A stretch of 30,257 nt of DNA from Strigomonas culicis (Eukaryota > Euglenozoa > Kinetoplastea > Trypanosomatida > Trypanosomatidae), in the NCBI GenBank assembly GCA_000482145.1, contig AUXH01000184.1, positions 1 through 30,257 of the forward strand, given 5' to 3'. A model generated the notes under the pieces. That model was not told where the DNA came from and ran no database searches. It was given only the letters and a program-made list of their open reading frames with translations. Shown one piece after another: positions 26,981 to 30,257 of this stretch; the first letter of the stretch is position 1, and every line of letters begins with the position of its first letter. Position numbers and translations under genes: made by a program.

Positions 26981-27259
26981 TTACTTGCCGGGGAACTGCG
27001 CGTTCTTCTGCTGCTCCAGCAGCTCCGAGAACTTCTGCTTGAAGTGCTCCGAGTGCTCGTGCATCTTCTTGTTGAACTTGTCGGTGTGCTCCTGGATCAT
27101 CTTCTCGAACTTCTCGTAGTGCTCCTTCATCTCGGGCGACAACGTCGACTCGTCCGGCTTGTCCGCGAAGAACTTCTTGTTCTGGTCCTCCATCTTCTTG
27201 GCGAACTCCGCATCCAGGCGCTCGAGCTTGGCGGCGAACTCTTCGTAGGTGGTGGCCAT
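26981..27259 (-). CDS. KMP-11: Kinetoplastid membrane protein 11 (copy 1, last in the array)
   Basis: A 92-aa protein, the exact family length. It is a highly charged, almost wholly helical protein with the KMP-11 hallmarks: an MATTYEEF start, the central KPDESTLSPEMKEHYEKFEK and a QKNAQFPGK end. KMP-11 is an abundant kinetoplastid-only protein linked to the membrane, flagellum and basal-body cytoskeleton, and in Leishmania it is a well-known T-cell antigen. There is no signal peptide. The protein is identical to the other three copies. The coding DNA differs at one base: codon 40 (27142 on the plus strand) is TTG here and CTG elsewhere, which is silent. About 20 bases after the stop resemble copies 3 and 4, and then similarity ends. 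The predicted acceptor at 27323 gives a 63-nt 5'UTR. Confidence 0.98.
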   Translation of the reverse strand: MATTYEEFAAKLERLDAEFAKKMEDQNKKFFADKPDESTLSPEMKEHYEKFEKMIQEHTDKFNKKMHEHSEHFKQKFSELLEQQKNAQFPGK

Positions 27260-28290
27260 GGTAAGGAAGGGGGTGTAGATGAAAGTGTAAAAAAAGACGT
27301 AAAGTGAAATGTGAAAGAAAAACTAAAGAAGGATCATACAGGAGGGGAAAGAAAAGAGGTCCACTTAAAGAAGATGCAAACAGACAAAAAAGCTGCATTT
27401 ATAGGCATAAGACGAATGATAGTACATTATCACCATATATACATCTATGTACGTATAGTCGTACAAATTATGCTTCTTGTATTGTTGTTGAGGTTGTTCT
27501 CTCTGTTCTCTTGGAGAGAAACTATATAACAGTACTCATTATACTTTTTTATACATATCATTTCTATTCCATAGAATACAAGGATCATAATAAACTGTAG
27601 AGTGTATGCATGGAAGCCAGGAAGGGGGAGAAGTGAGAGAACACGAACAAGAAAAAGATGCAGATATGAATGAAGAAAACATGTACGTTTTAACTTTTGA
27701 ATAAGTTCTTCCTTTAACGTACAGTTGGGCATTTCTTGTTCTAGTTTACTTTGCTTCTCCTCTTTTATAACGCGTCACAATAGTGTATATGAAGAATAAT
27801 AAGAATCTGACAACAATAAAAAAAAATGAAAAGAATCTAGAAATGGAAAACTATGAGGAAACTTTTTTTCCTCTTATCGTTCTGACAGTTTGCACAGTGG
27901 TGTAAAGATGCTCTATGAAGACACATACGCACAAGCAAAAGAGATACAACAAAATGAAGTGGAGGAAACGTCCCCAGAAGTGAGAAAAAAGACGAAAAAT
28001 CAATCAGCACTCCCAGGGGCACTCTTTTCGTATGCCTTCTTTTTGGTACCGCTGTTACTATGGTGGCAGGTGATGATTCGACCTCTACTGCAACAAGAGC
28101 TCCATTATCAGAAGAGAAAAGGATCATATGTTTTGTTCTTTCTATTGTACTCTGTTGTGCTTCCTGTAACACGCAACAACACGAGCAAGACACATGGGCC
28201 CAGAGTGCCAAGAACAGGAAAACAAAAATACGAAAAAGAGACAAAAGGAGAACAAGAAACAAGCTGTCTTGCCAACACAATTATGTTTCT
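27260..28290. other. KMP-11 spacer between copies 1 and 2 (1031 bases)
   Basis: The longest of the three spacers. It contains the copy 1 splice signal near 27323 and the 3' region of copy 2. Apart from the first 60 or so bases upstream of the KMP-11 start, it has no visible similarity to the other spacers. A minus-strand frame at 27837-28280 (147 aa) is open but hydrophobic and low in complexity, and I do not call it a gene. Confidence 0.6.
27323..27365 (-). promoter_or_regulatory. Predicted spliced-leader acceptor of KMP-11 copy 1
   Basis: The minus strand reads CCTTCTTTAG followed by TTTTTC, with the AG at 27324-27323. No other AG lies between it and the start codon, so the assignment is fairly firm. 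The 5'UTR is 63 nt and has no ATG. Confidence 0.75.
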
Positions 28291-28569
28291 TTACTTGCCG
28301 GGGAACTGCGCGTTCTTCTGCTGCTCCAGCAGCTCCGAGAACTTCTGCTTGAAGTGCTCCGAGTGCTCGTGCATCTTCTTGTTGAACTTGTCGGTGTGCT
28401 CCTGGATCATCTTCTCGAACTTCTCGTAGTGCTCCTTCATCTCGGGCGACAGCGTCGACTCGTCCGGCTTGTCCGCGAAGAACTTCTTGTTCTGGTCCTC
28501 CATCTTCTTGGCGAACTCCGCATCCAGGCGCTCGAGCTTGGCGGCGAACTCTTCGTAGGTGGTGGCCAT
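28291..28569 (-). CDS. KMP-11: Kinetoplastid membrane protein 11 (copy 2)
   Basis: The protein is identical to the other copies (92 aa), and the coding DNA is identical to copies 3 and 4. Its flanks differ. After the stop codon it shares only TAAAG with the other copies and then diverges at once, whereas copies 1, 3 and 4 share a short GCGGATG segment there. On the 5' side it shares a T-rich segment next to the ATG with copy 3. So the repeat boundary lies almost exactly at the ends of the coding region in this copy. Different 3'UTRs could give the copies different mRNA stability, since trypanosomatids regulate mainly after transcription, but this is inference. Confidence 0.98.
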   Translation of the reverse strand: MATTYEEFAAKLERLDAEFAKKMEDQNKKFFADKPDESTLSPEMKEHYEKFEKMIQEHTDKFNKKMHEHSEHFKQKFSELLEQQKNAQFPGK

Positions 28570-29194
28570 GGTTAAAAAAAAGGAGTGGAGGTGGGGTAGG
28601 TTATGTGTGTGTTTAGGTAGGGAAACGAACTAAGAGTGAGAAGTGACTGATATAGATAGTAAAGGAAGAAGAAAAAAAAGAGAAACGTGTAATAGAGAGA
28701 GAGTGAGATCTGCTGTAAATCATAGAACTGTTCGTTTTGCACAATCCGATTGCGTGTCCTACTACATACTGTATTCATTATTCTACACAGTTATGGTTTT
28801 CTGTTTTTTTGTTTGTTTGTTTGTTTTTTATTTTTATTGATAGAAAGGTAAAGAAAAAAGAACTGACAAATTCGATTTATTAACATACCAAGTACTGGTG
28901 GGAAAAAAAAAGAAAACGATGGTAACGGGGATGCATCTGACCTACACATCGACACGCACATAGATCTGTGTCTATTCATTCCGCGGAAGCGATAATAAAA
29001 GGACCAGGGCATACACACGACGTTGATATTTATTTTTCTTTTTCTGAAAGAAAGTGGAAGGTGTGAAGGTGCGATGACAACGAGAAATCTCTGCACTTAT
29101 CTGTACTCACCGCGAGCCGCAGCACTCTCATCACTATGCAAATCCTATACACCCCCGCACGTCTCTAATTACTACTCCGCTGCTCCCATCCGCT
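28570..29194. other. KMP-11 spacer between copies 2 and 3 (625 bases)
   Basis: AT-rich spacer with the copy 2 splice signal near 28630 and a TTTG tetranucleotide run at about 28808-28826. It contains the 3'UTR of copy 3. No gene is recognised. Confidence 0.6.
28630..28682 (-). promoter_or_regulatory. Predicted spliced-leader acceptor of KMP-11 copy 2
   Basis: A minus-strand T/C-rich tract (about 28682-28661) lies upstream of CACTCTTAG followed by TTCG, with the AG at 28631-28630. The 5'UTR would be 60 nt. The TTAG/TT core matches the acceptors proposed for copies 1 and 3. Confidence 0.65.
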
Positions 29195-29473
29195 TTACTT
29201 GCCGGGGAACTGCGCGTTCTTCTGCTGCTCCAGCAGCTCCGAGAACTTCTGCTTGAAGTGCTCCGAGTGCTCGTGCATCTTCTTGTTGAACTTGTCGGTG
29301 TGCTCCTGGATCATCTTCTCGAACTTCTCGTAGTGCTCCTTCATCTCGGGCGACAGCGTCGACTCGTCCGGCTTGTCCGCGAAGAACTTCTTGTTCTGGT
29401 CCTCCATCTTCTTGGCGAACTCCGCATCCAGGCGCTCGAGCTTGGCGGCGAACTCTTCGTAGGTGGTGGCCAT
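29195..29473 (-). CDS. KMP-11: Kinetoplastid membrane protein 11 (copy 3)
   Basis: The 92-aa protein and its coding DNA are identical to copies 2 and 4. The 3' flank (AGCGGATGGGAG after the TAA) matches copy 4. The 5' flank next to the ATG matches copy 2, and the segment further upstream shows weak similarity to copy 1. This mosaic of flanks points to repeated exchange between copies. Role and domain content are as for copy 1. Confidence 0.98.
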   Translation of the reverse strand: MATTYEEFAAKLERLDAEFAKKMEDQNKKFFADKPDESTLSPEMKEHYEKFEKMIQEHTDKFNKKMHEHSEHFKQKFSELLEQQKNAQFPGK

Positions 29474-29958
29474 GGTTAAAAAAAAGGAGTGGGTGTTGAA
29501 GTTTAAAAGAAGACTTAAGTGAGAATTGTGGAACTAAAGTAAGAAGTGGAATAAAAAATGAGGAAAAGAAGAATCGTTACTATGATTGAAACCAAGAGGT
29601 ATAGCGCTGTTCCGTATTAACTTCAGGTTTTTCTTTTTTGCGTCGTGAGAAGAGCAAAAACGATAAGACAGAAGAAAGGGTGTTTTTTTTTTACTATAGA
29701 TATTGAAAAAAAGAGAAAAAATAATTGAAAATCAAGATGAAAAAAAAAAGAAAAAACGAAAAGAAAAACAACAATGGCTTGTAAGTTAAGCACTCATTTC
29801 TTTCTCTTACCGTTATTTCATACTCTCTAAAGTGGGTGGGGTGTATGAAACAAAGAAAAACGAAAGAGAAAGAATAAATAACTCCATACAACCTTTAACA
29901 AATGTATATAGAATTGGGAACTATATGTTTGTATCACCTCACGCTCCTCCCATCCGCT
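29474..29958. other. KMP-11 spacer between copies 3 and 4 (485 bases)
   Basis: AT-rich, with the copy 3 splice signal near 29534 and long A runs on the plus strand (T runs on the transcript). No gene is recognised. Confidence 0.6.
29534..29575 (-). promoter_or_regulatory. Predicted spliced-leader acceptor of KMP-11 copy 3
   Basis: The minus strand reads CTTCTTACTTTAG followed by TTCC, with the AG at 29535-29534. The 5'UTR would be 60 nt. A second AG (TTAAG) lies nearer the ATG and is a weaker alternative. Confidence 0.65.
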
Positions 29959-30237
29959 TTACTTGCCGGGGAACTGCGCGTTCTTCTGCTGCTCCAGCAG
30001 CTCCGAGAACTTCTGCTTGAAGTGCTCCGAGTGCTCGTGCATCTTCTTGTTGAACTTGTCGGTGTGCTCCTGGATCATCTTCTCGAACTTCTCGTAGTGC
30101 TCCTTCATCTCGGGCGACAGCGTCGACTCGTCCGGCTTGTCCGCGAAGAACTTCTTGTTCTGGTCCTCCATCTTCTTGGCGAACTCCGCATCCAGGCGCT
30201 CGAGCTTGGCGGCGAACTCTTCGTAGGTGGTGGCCAT
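29959..30237 (-). CDS. KMP-11: Kinetoplastid membrane protein 11 (copy 4, first transcribed in view)
   Basis: Identical in protein, and identical in coding DNA to copies 2 and 3. The 20 bases upstream of the ATG that fall inside the window resemble copy 1 (GGAAGGGGGTG on the plus strand) rather than copies 2 and 3. The window ends 20 bases upstream, so its splice signal and any further copies to the right cannot be seen. The array may be larger than four. Confidence 0.98.
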   Translation of the reverse strand: MATTYEEFAAKLERLDAEFAKKMEDQNKKFFADKPDESTLSPEMKEHYEKFEKMIQEHTDKFNKKMHEHSEHFKQKFSELLEQQKNAQFPGK

Positions 30238-30257
30238 GGTAAGGAAGGGGGTGGGGT

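Noticed and set aside
27837..28280. 147-codon minus-strand frame between KMP-11 copies 1 and 2, a possible small membrane protein
   Set aside because: AT-rich composition, Phe/Leu/Ser-rich low complexity, and position in the 3' region of KMP-11 copy 2. No conserved feature is seen, though a conservation search could revisit it.
28060..28575. Plus-strand frame running into the antisense of KMP-11 copy 2
   Set aside because: Its Leu/Val-rich half is exactly the antisense of KMP-11 and recurs at every copy for that reason.
26981..30237. Repeat array considered as a CRISPR-like or mobile element structure
   Set aside because: The repeated unit is a known protein-coding gene, the spacers are of unequal length, and no terminal repeats or transposase frames are present.

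Overview
The window is nuclear DNA of a trypanosomatid (Kinetoplastea). Three observations support this. Four tandem copies of the kinetoplastid-specific gene KMP-11 sit at the right end. Every convincing gene is intronless and lies on the minus strand, as in one polycistronic transcription unit read right to left. GC-rich coding regions alternate with AT-rich spacers that carry minus-strand polypyrimidine tracts followed by AG, the usual signal for spliced-leader trans-splicing. The KMP-11 protein ends like the Trypanosoma versions I recall rather than the Leishmania ones, so a Trypanosoma-like lineage is the better guess, but the species cannot be named from this sequence.

Layout in the direction of transcription (right to left): four KMP-11 genes (30237-26981); a 1.19 kb spacer with no gene; a 306-aa protein of unknown function (25791-24871); a 429-aa protein resembling a class I methyltransferase that lacks a recognisable SAM glycine loop (24439-23150); a 2241-aa protein that I identify as the autophagy lipid-transfer protein ATG2 (22847-16122); a 524-aa ATP-grasp ligase (15515-13941); a 1250-aa DExH-box RNA helicase with an Asn-rich and RGG-rich N-terminus (12972-9220); a 456-aa conserved-looking protein with a possible Rossmann core (8602-7232); a 1203-aa low-complexity orphan (6784-3173); a 429-aa probable mitochondrial protein (2883-1594); and a Pam16/Tim16-like subunit of the mitochondrial import motor (1182-589).

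The genes do not form one pathway. As is normal for kinetoplastids, they share transcription but not function. At least two products point to mitochondria (Pam16 and the 429-aa protein with a presequence), one to autophagosome growth (ATG2), one to RNA metabolism, one to amide or peptide bond formation, and one (KMP-11) to the membrane and flagellar cytoskeleton.

I found no CRISPR array, mobile element, tRNA, rRNA or gene of clear bacterial origin, and no evidence of a dedicated new multi-gene system. The most useful leads are the ATG2 identification and its short overlapping upstream ORF, the near-perfect homogenisation of the KMP-11 coding regions inside unrelated spacers, the uncharacterised ATP-grasp ligase, and the orphan proteins.
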